Shown here: piece by piece, positions 32,780-44,775 of the stretch
Numbering within the stretch: the first letter of the stretch is position 1
Layout of the letters: each line of letters opens with the position of its first letter
From: Nemophila menziesii
Lineage: Eukaryota; Streptophyta; Magnoliopsida; Boraginales; Hydrophyllaceae
Reading direction: 5' to 3'
Length of the DNA stretch: 64,000 nucleotides
Assembly (NCBI GenBank): GCA_029959085.1
Contig: JARWIR010000003.1
Location: 24,753,505-24,817,504, forward strand
Notes under the pieces: generated by a model
Databases searched by the model: none
Told to the model about the DNA's origin: nothing
The model's input: the letters and a program-made list of their open reading frames with translations, nothing else
Position numbers and translations under genes: made by a program

Positions 32780-33850
32780 GTAAAATAGCCTTAATAAGTA
32801 CCTCTTTTTCTCCTTCCGATAACACTAGCGACTTCAATCCCTGTGCTTTCAAGAATAATTTTTCATCAATCCATATAAGTGTTTCAACCTTCGATCTCTG
32901 ATACTAAATGGTATTCCAAATAATTTCTCTAGATTGTATGTACTCTGTATTTGAAACATCAAATATGCATGGTCTATCACGTCCTATAGTATCCCTCGAT
33001 TAAAATAAAATTTTGATTTATAAAGGTTGACCATCTATCCCAAGAGCGTGTAATAAATGTCAATATCTTCTTTAAAATCATTTACCCTTTTCCTTGTAAT
33101 GATAGAAAAATCAATGAATCGTCTGCGAACAGAAGATGAGACAATAGTGGAAAATTCCTCGTTATCTGCACATCTTTGATAGCTTGTCATTGAACCATTT
33201 CCTCGACTAAAATTATAACATATTTTGGTAAAAGCATGAATATTAATTGTGACAAAGTATCACCCTGACATGATCCTCTCTTCAGTTTGAATTTTGAAAA
33301 TCTTTCCCCATTAGAGCTTTAGTGAAACAAGATTGTAGAAATGCAATTTCAAATCCATCCAAATCATGTATCGCTGAAACCCAACTTTTGGACTACCAAT
33401 AGTAAAAAATCCCATTGTACTTGATCATTAGCCTTTTTCATATCTCGGTTGACTGCAAAAATGCTTCAGATTCTATGGCTTACTCTTCATTTGATACAAT
33501 ACCTCTTGAGCAATTATGATATTATATTGAATATAATTACTTTTAATAATTGCCTATTAATTTGGTGATGTTATCGTCTTCATGCTTCCATGTAACCGTG
33601 TAGATTAAATCTTAGAAATAATCTTGTACTCAAAGGTAACACATGAAATGAGCTTATAATCACCCACTCCTTCATGACCTTCGCCTATAGGTATTTAAGT
33701 TATCAAAGTCTCAGTTAATCTTTTCAAAGAAGAATTGTTTTTGAAGAAAGTTCAAGCCGTGAGAAAAATATCCCACTTGATAATCTCCAAGAAGTTCTAG
33801 TAAAATTTACCATTTAACCCATCCAACCCGACGCCTCCGATCCTGACATA
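32780..33850 (-). pseudogene. Reverse transcriptase of LINE G
   Basis: The minus strand contains DYKLISCVTFEYKIISKI (like the DFRPISLCNxxYKIISKI block), NIIIAQEVLYQMKSK, a DTLSQLIFMLLPKYVIILVE block (like GDPLSPYLFIL) and, near 33100-33170, HLLFADDSLIFLSLQ with the FADD catalytic box intact. Several frameshifts separate these blocks, so no functional enzyme is made. Confidence 0.78.
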
Positions 33851-34469
33851 TCAATCACTTCCTAAAAACTTTATTTATTGTTGGTTATTTAGTTAGTATG
33901 TTGTTCAACTCTTGTGTGACCTTCATTTTCATGAATTTGGTTGCCTCTTCAAAATCCCCCATGTTGGAATCCTTGAACAAATCAGAATAGAAAGATATAG
34001 ATAAATTCTTCACTGATATTTCATTCTCGTGCCAACGACTACCTGAATCCTTAACTCTGACAATTTTTTTGAAGTTCTGCCTTTGGACGATGCATAGAAA
34101 CCATTTGTATTCCTATCCCCCCTTTTCTAGCCATTATTGTCTTGCCTTATATGCCCAATATTGTTTTGCATTGTTACAAAACATATCTAACTTTTACTTG
34201 ATTTGTCGCTCTATTTTGTGTGATATATTCGTAACTAGTCTATTATGAAAATTCACGAGCTCATTCTCTAAACTAGCAATGCACTTTTGATTATTTGGAA
34301 ATGTTTGCTTACTCCATGTATCTACTACCTATATGGTAATTTGGAGTTTTAACAAAAAGTTTTGTAATGATTGCTCATCTATCGATTCTTCCATGCCATT
34401 TTTATAACCCAGTAACATATTGGTTCGTCCAACCAAAACGTTTGATTTGAAGCGTTGCTTAGCTGGCTT

Positions 34470-34860
34470 TGCAGTCTAGTTTGATTGTAATATTGGAAGA
34501 GAGTGATATGATCCGATTATCGTTGGTAATATAAGAGTTGCCCCCAAATACCTAGCAATCAAATCTAAACAAACAAGTTCCAGGCCAATCCATTCCTTGA
34601 TAAGACTCTCAGATTTCCGATAGTTAGGCCACATATACAAATATCCATTAGCTTTAAGATCAACAAAACAATTTTGAAGGATAAATTTTTTAAAACATAA
34701 AGAATGGTTATTATTGACCAAATTATTGTTATACATTTCATTGGCATTAATAACGATATTAAAATCACCTATAATAATCCAAGGGTCTATATGGGTATCC
34801 TTACATACAGAAAGCTTGTTCCAAACATTAATGTGGTCGTTGTAGTTAATCGGGGCATGC
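34470..34860 (-). pseudogene. LINE endonuclease fragment (LINE G)
   Basis: WIIIGDFNIVINANEMYNNN, then DLKANGYLYMWPNYRKSESL, then LARYLGATLILPTIIGSYHS. This is the APE-type endonuclease pattern of plant LINE ORF2 (GDFN, then Y.WTN, then GSDHSP). Key positions are altered (W for T, Y for D), which fits a decayed copy. Confidence 0.72.
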
Positions 34861-35098
34861 CCACAAACGCCCGATAAAACAATTCACAGTGATTATAGTA
34901 ATAAAATAATTATTATAATAATTAGATATACTAAGATTAAAGTTGGATTTCCACAAAAGAAAAATTCCTCCAGACTACTAAGTAGGGCCCTTATGGCCTT
35001 GAACAAAACTTAGTCATAAAGTAAACGTTGAACAACACTATCCAAGTCGGGAGAGCTTGACATAGTCTCAAAAAGTCACACCATAACTGTCATTATAC

Positions 35099-35631
35099 TT
35101 AACCATCAAGGACTTGAAAAACTTCTGGGTTAGGGTTCACTTCGTTCCATAACAATATTAGACTAAAAGACTTATTCCCCTTAGCGGTCACTTTGGAAGG
35201 TTGGTCATGTCCTTTCAGTTGCTCGTCTTTCCAAAGCCTAAAATTTCCTTTAATACAATTATACTCCACAAGATATTCATCCTCATCCTCATCCTCTGAA
35301 TCAACACTACTCACGTCAACTTGATCATCATCACAAGATTCCTCTTCTAGATCCTCGTCTAACCCACCATCCTGAATCTGATCCTCCTGGCAATACACAT
35401 CCTTAAATTCCTCATCAGGTGAGTATTATTTTTCGTATCCTTTAATTAATCACCATATACCTCCCTAACGTGATCCATTCTCCATGGTCCCTTCTCCACA
35501 TGCTTAACTATTAACTTGTATATCCCCTTCCATTCTTGCAAGTTTATTAGCATAACAAAATTGACTAAGATACTCTTGTCTCTACTTAGTATTCGCAACC
35601 ATTTCCGAACCCACGTTATAATTTGTTGCAA
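35099..35631 (-). pseudogene. Possible ORF1 remnant of LINE G
   Basis: Two frames, 35446-35631 (RKWLRILSRDKSILVNFVML, Lys/Arg-rich) and 35099-35398, which is strikingly acidic (EDLEEESCDDDQVDVSSVDS, then EDEDEDEYLVEY). They lie upstream of the endonuclease in LINE orientation. I do not recognise either domain. The assignment rests on position. Confidence 0.4.
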
Positions 35632-36200
35632 TTATACATGGATTTTTATCCCTACCATTTTCATCATGGTATATCTCTACTAGATCAATAGTGAAGTCTT
35701 CGTTGTAGATCTCCTTTCCTTTGTCTAGTTTAGAAATCATACAAACAACCTCCCCTAATTATAAGAAAAACCTTCTTGCCTTACCATAATTGAACATTAC
35801 TGATCGTTCCTCCCACTATATATTGTAATCACTTCCTCCAATGTACCCATTACCTTCTCATCATTAACAATAAACTCTTGAGCCATCTCATTTCGAACAT
35901 AAGGAATTATCTTATCCCTACCATTCTCTCCCTCTCGCACCATTGTCTTCCTTAGAAACCTTCTACTTACCATGTTTTGCCAATTCTGAAATCACATCTT
36001 GTAACAAAATAGTTGGTTGATAATCATACACAACTTGTTTACCTATATTCGCACATCCACTATGGTTATGTATCGAGATTTTTCCACCTTGGCTAATGCG
36101 TCTAAGAATTTCAAAATCCTCAAACATAATTATGTGATCTCCTTCTCTTCCTCACTACCAAGAGGCTAGAGCTGGAGGTGACTCATCCTCATCGCAGTGC

Positions 36201-38689
36201 CATTTGTAGTGGTGAATCAGATTAGTGTAACACTTATTAGTTTTTTTTTGCTAAACCACAAACATCATAGTTTTTCTTGACTTTACCACATTACCCATGC
36301 TCCAGTCCACTAACCTCATTGTGTCTTTATCGTTAACTAGTCTCACCACTGTCTTATTGCAATTTCATTAAATATGACGGTCTCTAGAACCATGGTGGAT
36401 CCTAGGGTTTCACTTGTGAGTGAGAGACTTTCATTTAACAAAAACAACATGGTGGTCTCCATAGTTTATGGATATGTGGTTCTTCCTATGGTTGATGATG
36501 CGTATGTGTGTATGTGTGTGGATGAGGGGGGGGGGGGGGGGGGGTTAGGCTATTAGCTAGACAACATAGGATGCTATTTTCGAAAGCTATGGGGTAGCAT
36601 TGACTATTATTAGAAGATGATCAAAAAAGTTTCAAGATGAGTGTTATCTACAAACTAATTTGTGTCTTAAATTTAGGGAAATAGAAGATAACATGTTAGT
36701 TCAAAGTGGGTGGACACATAGACGAGGAATAATCTCATGGAAAGATCATATATGACAATATTCAATAACGAGGTACGATTAGTCTCTATATTTCTTAGAT
36801 CTAGCTATAAGGCATTTCATATTGACATAGATTATTTCATGTTTAAAGTCAATTTTCAAGGATACTTAAGATTTAGTGATAAGTCAAAGAAAGAAAGATT
36901 TAGGCTCCAGTTCATGTATGTTGATAGTAGTGGTGGGTTTCTTATGGTGAGTAAAGTAGCATACAGGGTTTAAGCTTTGAAATGTAGACTTAAGAAATAT
37001 GAAATGAATGACAAAAGATATATGACAATAAAGTCAAAATATAGTAAGGGAAGTATAACCTATATACACAGTAATCTACAAAAACACACGAAGGGCTTTT
37101 GAAAAGAAGAATATTAAATTTCAAAGTATGGAAATGTTGAGTGTGTAAGAGGAAGTGATGGAAGTATGATAAGGGGTAATGAGGTGGAATGGATGGTATA
37201 TGATGTTGAGGTTACTTGTACCAGGTATGTAGTGAAGTGTAGTAAGAGAGTGAGATATTATGGAATATATGTGTGATTCATGTAAGCATGAAGGGATATG
37301 CCAAGTGGAAACCATGCAAAGTATATTGGCATACTGATGGCAAGCTACACCTTTCTAATGTTTGTTTATGTGATAAAATATTTAGTGTATAATTGCATGA
37401 TTAGTTGTATAATAACATGCATCATATATTATATGCTTTTAGAAGAATTCTAAGTATCGAACATCTCAACTAAGCATCAAACACTACTTATCATATTTAG
37501 GTACAAGTCGAACACTTCCTAGGACATAACTTATTATGTGAAATAAATTTAAAAGTATTAAACTATATAATTTATTATATTAAGATTTAGAACACATCCC
37601 ATGTAACAAGAGGTCATCTCCTATGTCTGGGTACAACATCTTACTGTAGACAATGGATACTAAGGGTTTCTAAAGGTAAGGATTCAATGGAATAATAGAA
37701 GGTTCGCCTACGTTAGGATTACCCACCTGAACTACGGGCTCATGCATAAAAATGCCACAAGAGGGGACAACAAAAGCTGCCGAAGAAGAAGACATAACGC
37801 TAAAGTAATAAAATGGAATGTAGAATTACCTCTGGAAAACAGGAATCTGGAGAGCTTAACACTTAAGGTTCTCTCAAAAGTTTGGGAAAGCTAAAGAAGA
37901 GGAAAAGAAACTCTAGATAGATGTAATTACAACTCGAGGCATCAGGTTTGTATTCAATCAACTAGTAACATAGGCTTCTACGAGTTAAGATTACATATCA
38001 GAGTAAACCCTACAAAACCCATGACCATTGTTTTATGGTTTAAAGGGGTACTTGATAAGGAATATCACCAACCTTTAATAGGAGAGGTTAGGACCAAAAG
38101 AGATTATTTTGACATGAAGAACGTCGAATCCGCCTTCTCAAGACGCACTCAAGCAGAATTTCGTTTACTTGAGAACGACATGGAAACTAACCATCTCTAC
38201 TTACTTATTGTCCAAAGATCGTGTCATTATGGACAAGGCTAGTAGGTACAACTGCCACAGAAACTCTATAAAAATGAATAAAACATGTAGAGAAACAACC
38301 AATGTAATTTAGGCTCTTTAACGCCTCAAACAGATGCACTTACACACCCATCATCAACCTCGATTTTATGGTATAATATGTGACACTCCGAGTAAATTGT
38401 ACACGACAATTAATATTATTTGGGCAATCAAGACAGATAAGTGATATCATGGGTCACCTTTTGCTTCCCTATCCAAAAGTCTCTATTTAACAACTTTAAA
38501 CAAATACCACAAATAAAAAGGCCGAAAATTCTTTTGCAATTTAAATAATTATTGATAGATTTCACAACTTTCAGTAGGTCAAGACAAATAACAGACGAAA
38601 GCAATTATAATAATTATAAAACACAAAATCACGAAATAGAATATTGTAACTCAAATATTGTAATTCATCAAAAGACAGGTATATACTTC
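36201..38689. other. No recognisable gene; two small unexplained frames
   Basis: Short plus-strand frames at 36737-36973 (78 residues, IDIDYFMFKVNFQGYLRF) and 38021-38242 (73 residues) match nothing that I know and have no supporting signals. The frame at 36374-36556 ends in a poly-Gly run from a G homopolymer. The region may include old LINE or MULE remains. Confidence 0.4.
36526..36544 (+). repeat. G homopolymer (19 bases)
   Basis: An uninterrupted G run after a TGTGTATGTGTGTGGATGA stretch. A second run lies at 46039-46055. Confidence 0.85.
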
Positions 38690-39170
38690 ATTGTTACATA
38701 TACCTTTCTTACTTTATAGAAACTAACTTCTCCTTGTAAACCATCACTATAGATAGTCTTTTTTTGTCAATATTAAGAAAAATATCATCGATATCTGATA
38801 CACATCGAATATACCCTAAGACCTACGAGGACAATTAGATATATCCATATTATTCATGGCGCATTGAGCGAGAATATCAGCCACACCATTAAACTTCCTT
38901 TTAACGTGATTGATTTTCCACTCCGGGAATTGTCCTATCCACCTCCATGCTTCCGAAATCATGGGGCGAATCCTCCCGTCGATCCTTACACCTCGATTAA
39001 TACCTTGAACTATCTCAAGGTTATCCGAGTAGAAATAGCTACTCTTAATTCCAAGTTCCGCAATTGATCTCATAGCAAAATAGACCGACCACGCTTCCCC
39101 TTCCATTATAGATAGCCTATGACCATAGCCTATAATAGTCATTTCATGAGTATCAAGGACACACAATTAC
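38690..39170 (-). mobile_element. LINE H: 5'-truncated copy with only the RNase H end
   Basis: Minus strand: the RNase H region, then a short 3' tail with an A run (T's at 38759-38765 on the plus strand). It is closely similar to the RNase H end of LINE F. No target duplication was found, so the limits are approximate. Confidence 0.68.
38816..39166 (-). pseudogene. RNase H domain of LINE H
   Basis: The 116-residue frame reads MEGEAWSVYFAMRSIAELGI, then SYFYSDNLEIVQGINR, then RPMISEAWRWIGQFPEWKIN and HVKRKFNGVADILAQCAM. This is the RVT_3-type RNase H of plant LINEs: the EAxA..A...A helix, the SDN active-site Asp, and HV.R..N..AD..A. The N-terminal strands with the first catalytic Asp are missing because the copy is truncated. 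Confidence 0.78.
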
Positions 39171-40263
39171 AAATTTTTGATTTCAATAAGTATGGCTTCA
39201 TATTTTACACAAGAAACAAGAATAAAGTGGATTATTACTCATAAATCAACAAATATTCGTCCAAGATCCCACCAATGTCGTATTGCTTTATTACCCATAT
39301 CTTTCGCAAATTTTTGTCCAAAATTATAGATATCTTTAATGGCAACCAATGCAAGAGAATCATTTAAGACTATGAAAATCTTGCCAAATTGATACCAATA
39401 TAAGTGATTGTTTTAGGAAGCTTCGTCTTGAAATATTTCAGTGCTCACACTAAAAGAAAAGATATTATCACTTTACTTTTTACAGTCCAATGCAATGCTC
39501 CATTTGCGGATACTCTCTCCACCGCGGATACTCTCTCCACCAACGAAGCAAAATTATGCACAGAATTAAAATTCAATAATTGAAGGCATATAGTTTTTCA
39601 ATTAAAACTGAAAAATTCATATGCACCATCAATACGATATAAAAAATTGAGTATTCATATAAACTATTTGTATAAAAAATGTAAAGAAAGGTGGCCTTGA
39701 AAATCCTAACGATCCTAGTGTAAGATTGAATCGTGATTGTGTTGGTGTTATCACAGCTTTTAAATTTAAGGGTTGTCCGATCATCCCTATAATTGTTGCA
39801 GATACTCACATGTAAGTATTGGTAAACTCTTAAGGTTTCTATATCTGTATATAAATGGTTAAATATAATATGGCTAATTTAATATAAGTCAGTGTTTAAA
39901 TTACTATTATAGAAACCCAGCATGGGCTGATGTAAAGGTAGCACAGGCTAAATATTTGCTATCATCGTTTAACTGAATTTAACCATCTTACTTTGCAGCT
40001 ATAGACTTTTACCCATTCACAAATACTTTATAATGTCAATGAGTAAGAAATGTTGAGTTGTTCTTGACTACAGTATATGTTAGAGAAAGAAATGAAAATT
40101 GTGGAAAACTTTGCAAGGTATTCAAGCAATGTGTTGCTTGAGCACCAAATCATCTTTTGACAACCATATTTAATTTAATTTAATAAGTTTATACATCTTT
40201 TGAACCTTCCTTAACGTAGTTTGTTATATTACTGTGATAAAAGAGACAAATCATCATTTAATA
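39171..40263. other. Intergenic region downstream of the PPR gene
   Basis: AT-rich. It contains a short direct repeat, GCGGATACTCTCTCCACC twice with an 18-base period near 39506-39541. The frame at 39573-39809 is not supported. The 3' untranslated region of the PPR gene must lie in the right part, but I see no clear polyadenylation signal. Confidence 0.45.
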
Positions 40264-41592
40264 CTAAATCATACTAAGAAGCTTAGGATGTTGAGAACCT
40301 CGTTCATATATGATTTCACAAGTAGCTGCCTCCAATGAGAAACCATGTTGTTTCATTTCATTGATTAATTCAATTGCCTCTTCATTCTTATCTTTCTTCA
40401 GAAACCCCTGTATTATAACATTGTAGGTCCTCACATTATTTGGCAAGAACCCACGTTTCTTCATATATGAAGGAATATCTTCATAAAGTTGAAAAGCCTT
40501 ATCAAACCACTCTTTCTTCACCAAAGCATTGAGTAAAGTGTTATATGTTTTAATATCAGGATCACAACCTCTAGATATCATAGTACTCAGGACACCCATA
40601 GCTTCCTCCATTTCACCTTGCAAACAATATGCACCGAGCAATGTATTATAAGTAACATAATTTGGTTTTACTCCTATATTGATCATCATCTCTATAAATC
40701 TATTTACATCTTCCACTAATCCTTCTTTACCATATGAATCCACCAATTTGTTGAATATACGTGCCTTTGGAATGACTTTATAACCCAACATCTCAATCAA
40801 CAACACCTCAGCCTTTTCCTTCCTACCAAAGTTACAGAAGCCATAAATCAACGAAGAATAAGTGACAACATCTGGGGTTATGCCCTTATCTTTCATCTCA
40901 GAAAATAATTCAATGGCATCATCTAACATGCTATCCTTGCATAGACTATCAACAATGGTGTTATAAGATTGAATGTCAGGTTTAATTGTCCCCTTTTCAA
41001 ATACACGTAGCCATTCAAGAGCCTTGACCGTATGTCCACTTTTGCAAAGACCATTTATGATAACACCAAAAGTAAATTCATCACATGGCTCGCAAAGTTT
41101 TTCACTTGTTAACTTTAGGAATAATCTGACAGCCTCATCTCCTCTATCTTCACTAAAGAGGCCCTTTATCAGGGTGGTATAGGTAACCACATTAGGAACA
41201 TGACCGCTTTTGAAGAGACAGCCTAATATCGCAAAACCCATATTGTTTTTTTTCAAAGAGCAGCAACAATTTATAGCTATATTCATGGTGTAAAAATTTA
41301 CCGGAGCACCAAAAACACGCATTTCTCTGAATAGAGAAAGAGCATAGGAGTAACTTTTCATTTTCACAGCACTACTTAATAGCTTAGTGCAGTCTATAGC
41401 AGAAAGCTTGGGTTGCGTTCGAATCATTTCTTTCACAGTAAAATGAGCATCTTTGGCATTATCGATAACATCAAAAGATGGAATTGAAGAATAAAAGAAG
41501 AGGGGAAATGGGTTACCGATTTTGTTCAAGGAAGAAACAGAAGATCTTAAGTAGAACAAAGAAGAACAAATTGAAGAGCCGCTCAGCTTCAT
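40264..41592 (-). CDS. P-class pentatricopeptide-repeat protein, organelle-targeted
   Basis: An intact 442-residue frame, apparently without introns. The N-terminus (MKLSGSSICSSLFYLRSSVS) is Ser/Arg-rich and almost free of acidic residues, like a mitochondrial or plastid targeting peptide. About ten 35-residue PPR motifs follow, from residue 64 to 421, for example 172-206 (EFTFGVIINGLCKSGHTVKA...), 207-241 (IQSYNTIVDSLCKDSML...), 312-346 and a longer one at 347-386. Residues 5 and 35 are Asn/Asp in motifs 207 and 312, which in the PPR code favour U. Proteins of this class bind organelle RNA and affect its processing, stability or translation. The INGLCKSG pattern resembles Rf-like PPRs, but the protein is shorter than usual for them. 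There is no E, DYW or SMR domain. The C-terminus past 421 is short, so late truncation is possible. Confidence 0.93.
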   Translation of the reverse strand: MKLSGSSICSSLFYLRSSVSSLNKIGNPFPLFFYSSIPSFDVIDNAKDAHFTVKEMIRTQPKLSAIDCTKLLSSAVKMKSYSYALSLFREMRVFGAPVNFYTMNIAINCCCSLKKNNMGFAILGCLFKSGHVPNVVTYTTLIKGLFSEDRGDEAVRLFLKLTSEKLCEPCDEFTFGVIINGLCKSGHTVKALEWLRVFEKGTIKPDIQSYNTIVDSLCKDSMLDDAIELFSEMKDKGITPDVVTYSSLIYGFCNFGRKEKAEVLLIEMLGYKVIPKARIFNKLVDSYGKEGLVEDVNRFIEMMINIGVKPNYVTYNTLLGAYCLQGEMEEAMGVLSTMISRGCDPDIKTYNTLLNALVKKEWFDKAFQLYEDIPSYMKKRGFLPNNVRTYNVIIQGFLKKDKNEEAIELINEMKQHGFSLEAATCEIIYERGSQHPKLLSMI

Positions 41593-42186
41593 GACGCTAT
41601 GCCTTCGAGATAATGACGTGAGCAGAAAACGATTTTTGGTGAGATTGCAGTTAAAAAGATTTTGATTATAGGGAAATAGGTTAGCTTTGATGATTTGGGG
41701 ACGAGGGTACTTTTGAATGTTCTGTTACGAATTCCGATCAGATCCAATCACCTCCGTAAGGTGTGGAGAAAAGAAGTTAGGTTAGAGATGAACCCAATGG
41801 GATTATACCATACGTTGTGAGATGTTGTTTTGGGGAAATTCTTGATGGTGTTCGACCAATTTGAGCTCTGACAGAAAAAAACAAGTTTGTTTATACAAAC
41901 GATAAAAAGAATTTGTTCGAACTCGTTCGTTAACTCTTTAATATTTATGATATGTAAATTAATGTTTTAGTAGTAATAAATATATTATTAAACCTATAAA
42001 AAACAAATTATTTGTTAATAACTCGACCTCGACTGAATCTAATACGGAAAAGGCACACAGTTCACCCTAAGGACGTGCGATTTTTAAGGCTAAATTAAAT
42101 ATACGTTTTAATCTTTCTTTCTTCGATTCTTAGAGAGGCTTTGGTATACTATTCTTGAGCAGCAGCAATTCTTACTCGTCCTTGAT
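41593..42186. other. Upstream region of the PPR gene
   Basis: Promoter and 5' leader of the PPR gene (reading leftwards) should lie here. The ATG at 41592 is followed upstream by a short leader. I see no certain TATA box. The right part leads into LINE J. Confidence 0.4.
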
Positions 42187-43991
42187 TTGTTTACTGATCT
42201 AGATATGGGTATTACTTCGGATGGTAACCGAAACGTGTTGGAGCGCAGGAGAAGGGCTTCGTTCAGTTTTAAATCGATTCTTGTTGATTTCAATTACATA
42301 TTCAATTGGTACGAGGTTTTAATCACTGATAAGCATATGGGTCGATGCAAAACAGTGTTTTCAACGATTAAGAACAGTATTACGAATTATCAATGGGGAA
42401 AGTCCTATTAGATGGGGTATACGTGGAGATTTTGGTTGAATTACTGGGTTGGATGACTGAATATCAACTGGTATTCTTGAAGAACTTCACCATTAACACT
42501 AGATACCGGACTGATACCTTCTCGACTCCACTGGGATTATCTACAGATGAGAACTCAGAGTTTATGGGTTCGGGTCCACGACAGAGAACACGCAGAGAAA
42601 TGAGTAGCGGCGGGTCTCTATGGGGCCTCCTGTCGCGTCGGAGCAAGATCAATTTCAACGGAGAACAGATTAATGGGTACAGTCTGTGGAGTGAGAAGAG
42701 TCACCAGGCAAGGGCTTGCTACAATGGACCAGATGGTTTTGTCGCGAGGCAAAGAAATACAGTAATTACACGGAAGAAACGCTATTGCACGCTGAGTCAA
42801 AAGAGTTGTTGTGGGGAGGCTAGATTCATGGATTGGTGGAAGATGACGGGCACAGTGATTGGGATGGCCGAGCAGTTGTTGGGTATTACGGGGACGAAGA
42901 TGTATTGTGAACTTTGGGCTAGTCTTTTGGACATGCCCCCTTTGTAGGCCTTGTGGGCAAATGAGGCTTTACACGTGTCTGTTTGGATTAGGAGCAACGC
43001 CAGGAAAACAATACAAATTAGTTTTTGGACCTATGAGACTCTTAACCTTTTAAATTGGACCTGGATTAAAAGATGGGATTGGATATATACGTATACTTTG
43101 GTTTTAGATTTATGGGATGTTAATATATGGGACGTTTATATGATTCAAAGGAGGGAGCAGATGCAATTCAGAAGAGGCTACTGTATTAATGCGATAGTGA
43201 GTACTCATAAGAGGAGCACTGAATTGGGATTGTGCTCGTTAGACGCTGGTATAGAAATAGAGATCACTGATTTAGCTCCTAATTTTGGTAAGAATGGATG
43301 GGAGATGAATTTTCTAGTTTTGGTGGTGGGAATTTTGAGTAAGAAGTGCACTTTTAATTTTTATAATGATGTTAGATATTCAGATTATATTAAGTACGAG
43401 GAGGAAATAGTTTGGTACAAATTGTATCTAATAAATCTGTGCAGAAAGGAAAGAGGACAATACTTATGTAGGGTCACAATATGGATATATGATAAAACAA
43501 TAATGAAATACAATCAGAGAAGTGGCTTGACTTTGAGAAAGATGATAGAAATTCAAGGGAAGAGCAATAGCACTGTAGCATATTTACAGATCGATGGTCA
43601 TTTTAGGATACACTTAGTAACTCCAAGAAGTATAGAGCGAATGGATATTGATGGACAGTTGGGGATGTACTTTGCAACTCAAATGTGCACTCCTGATTAC
43701 ATCAACATAACAACGTGTATGGATATCGATGGCCATAGATGGTTTCACTGTGTTACTCAAAAGAGAGCGGAATATGGAGAGATTGATCGACAATTGTGGA
43801 TCCAATTTGCAACACATAGGAGCACACGTGATTACATCTACATGGAGATCGATGGCCAGTTATGGTTTCACTTGGTAACTCAAAAGAGAGCAGATCTTAT
43901 GAATATTGGTGGACCTTGGCTGGTAAACTACTCTAGTGGAAAAGTATCTATGTACAACTACAAATCACAGGTAACTTATTATGTTTTGTGA
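42187..43991 (+). pseudogene. ORF1 of LINE J, with internal repeats
   Basis: The N-terminal piece (42187-42411, one frame) contains NVLERRRRASFSFKSILVDF. The main frame runs from 42393 to 43991 with one stop at 42945-42947. The middle is Trp/Arg-rich (AEQLLGITGTKMYCELWASL, EIEITDLAPNFGKNGW). Residues encoded at about 43590-43900 form tandem repeats of the type (M)DIDGQLW.(F/H)..T....DYI, roughly 42 residues per double unit. I do not recognise a named domain. It is called ORF1 because it directly precedes a LINE endonuclease in the same orientation. Confidence 0.5.
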
Positions 43992-44121
43992 ATTTTAAAG
44001 CTGCACTTTGAATTTTAGTTGGTTTTTCGGTGGAAGTCCATAGAATTTTTGGTAGTATCGAGACACTTTGGTTAAGGCAAGTTAGAGGTAGCGGCCACCC
44101 GGTTTTGGTCGCGGTAGGGAA

Positions 44122-44775
44122 ATGAACACAATATTCTGGAACTGTCAAGGGATTAGGGCCCCTTGACAGTCCAGATTCTGAAGGCCATGGTGGATGAACA
44201 TCGACCGACTATTGCTTGTTTTTGTGAAACGATGTTGTCAGAGAAGGATGCTCCGTTGGTGGTGCGTAGTTTGAAATTTGACAACTTTTTTGTGGTAAAC
44301 CCCCATGGTAGGCAAGATCACTCGGGGGGATTTTTGTTGGTTTGGAACTCTAGTATTACTATGACTATCTTGGACCATAGCCCACACTTTATTTTTGTTT
44401 TTATCACTGATAATAATATGACTTTGTATTACGTTTTTGTGCATGATCCTAACCTGTATTCTGAACGACAAGCCTTCTATAACCGCATTACTGAATGGAG
44501 GATACAACATGATGATCCTATTGTTATTTTGGGTGATTTTAACGACATTTCAATTGGAAACGAGAGGCTCAGCAAGTCTCCAGCAAACCAACAACATATC
44601 CTTAACTTTAATTTCTTTATTGCTAACAATATGCTAACTGAAATTCAGACATACGGTAGTTACTTTACCTAGACCAACAGAAGGACGGAGGACAACGTAG
44701 TGAAATCTAAAATTGACAAAGTCTTTGCAACAACGGAATGGCTTGATCACTTTCCTAATGCAATTGCCTATGTAC
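44122..44775 (+). pseudogene. ORF2 endonuclease N-terminus of LINE J
   Basis: The ATG at 44122 starts MNTIFWNCQGIR. One base has been lost in the G/C run near 44152-44160, after which the frame continues TVQILKAMVDEHRPTIACFC, then ETMLSEKDAPLV, GGFLLVWNSS and DPIVILGDFNDISIGNERLS. This is the APE-type endonuclease of plant L1 elements: NCQGI, ACFCET (the Glu of the active site) and GDFND. A TAG at 44670 replaces the usual Trp of the FTWTN motif, and NRRTEDNVVKSKIDKVFATT follows. The gene is cut by element E before the SDH motif. Confidence 0.85.

Larger units (their letters stand above)
31050..36200 (-). mobile_element. LINE G: decayed L1-type retrotransposon
   Basis: On the minus strand, in order: an ORF1-like acidic remnant (35631-35099), endonuclease (34860-34470), reverse transcriptase (about 33850-32900), the zf-RVT region (about 32480-31860) and RNase H (about 31520-31190). 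A/T-rich sequence at about 31050-31090 may be the poly(A) end. The order is that of plant L1 LINEs with an added RNase H domain. Frameshifts and stops occur throughout. The 5' limit is not defined. Confidence 0.72.
42187..44775 (+). mobile_element. LINE J: 5' part of an L1-type retrotransposon, cut by element E
   Basis: An ORF1-like region (42187-43991) is followed after about 130 bases by the start of ORF2 (endonuclease, 44122 on). Element E is inserted at 44775/44776, in the middle of the endonuclease. After element E the sequence does not resume as LINE coding sequence, so the 3' part is lost. Confidence 0.75.

Noticed and set aside
35099..35398. Host gene encoding an acidic protein
   Set aside because: Position and orientation within LINE G fit an ORF1/ORF2 remnant better; no other sign of a host gene.
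43948..44148. Small minus-strand ORF between LINE ORF1 and ORF2
   Set aside because: Antisense to the LINE and without any motif.
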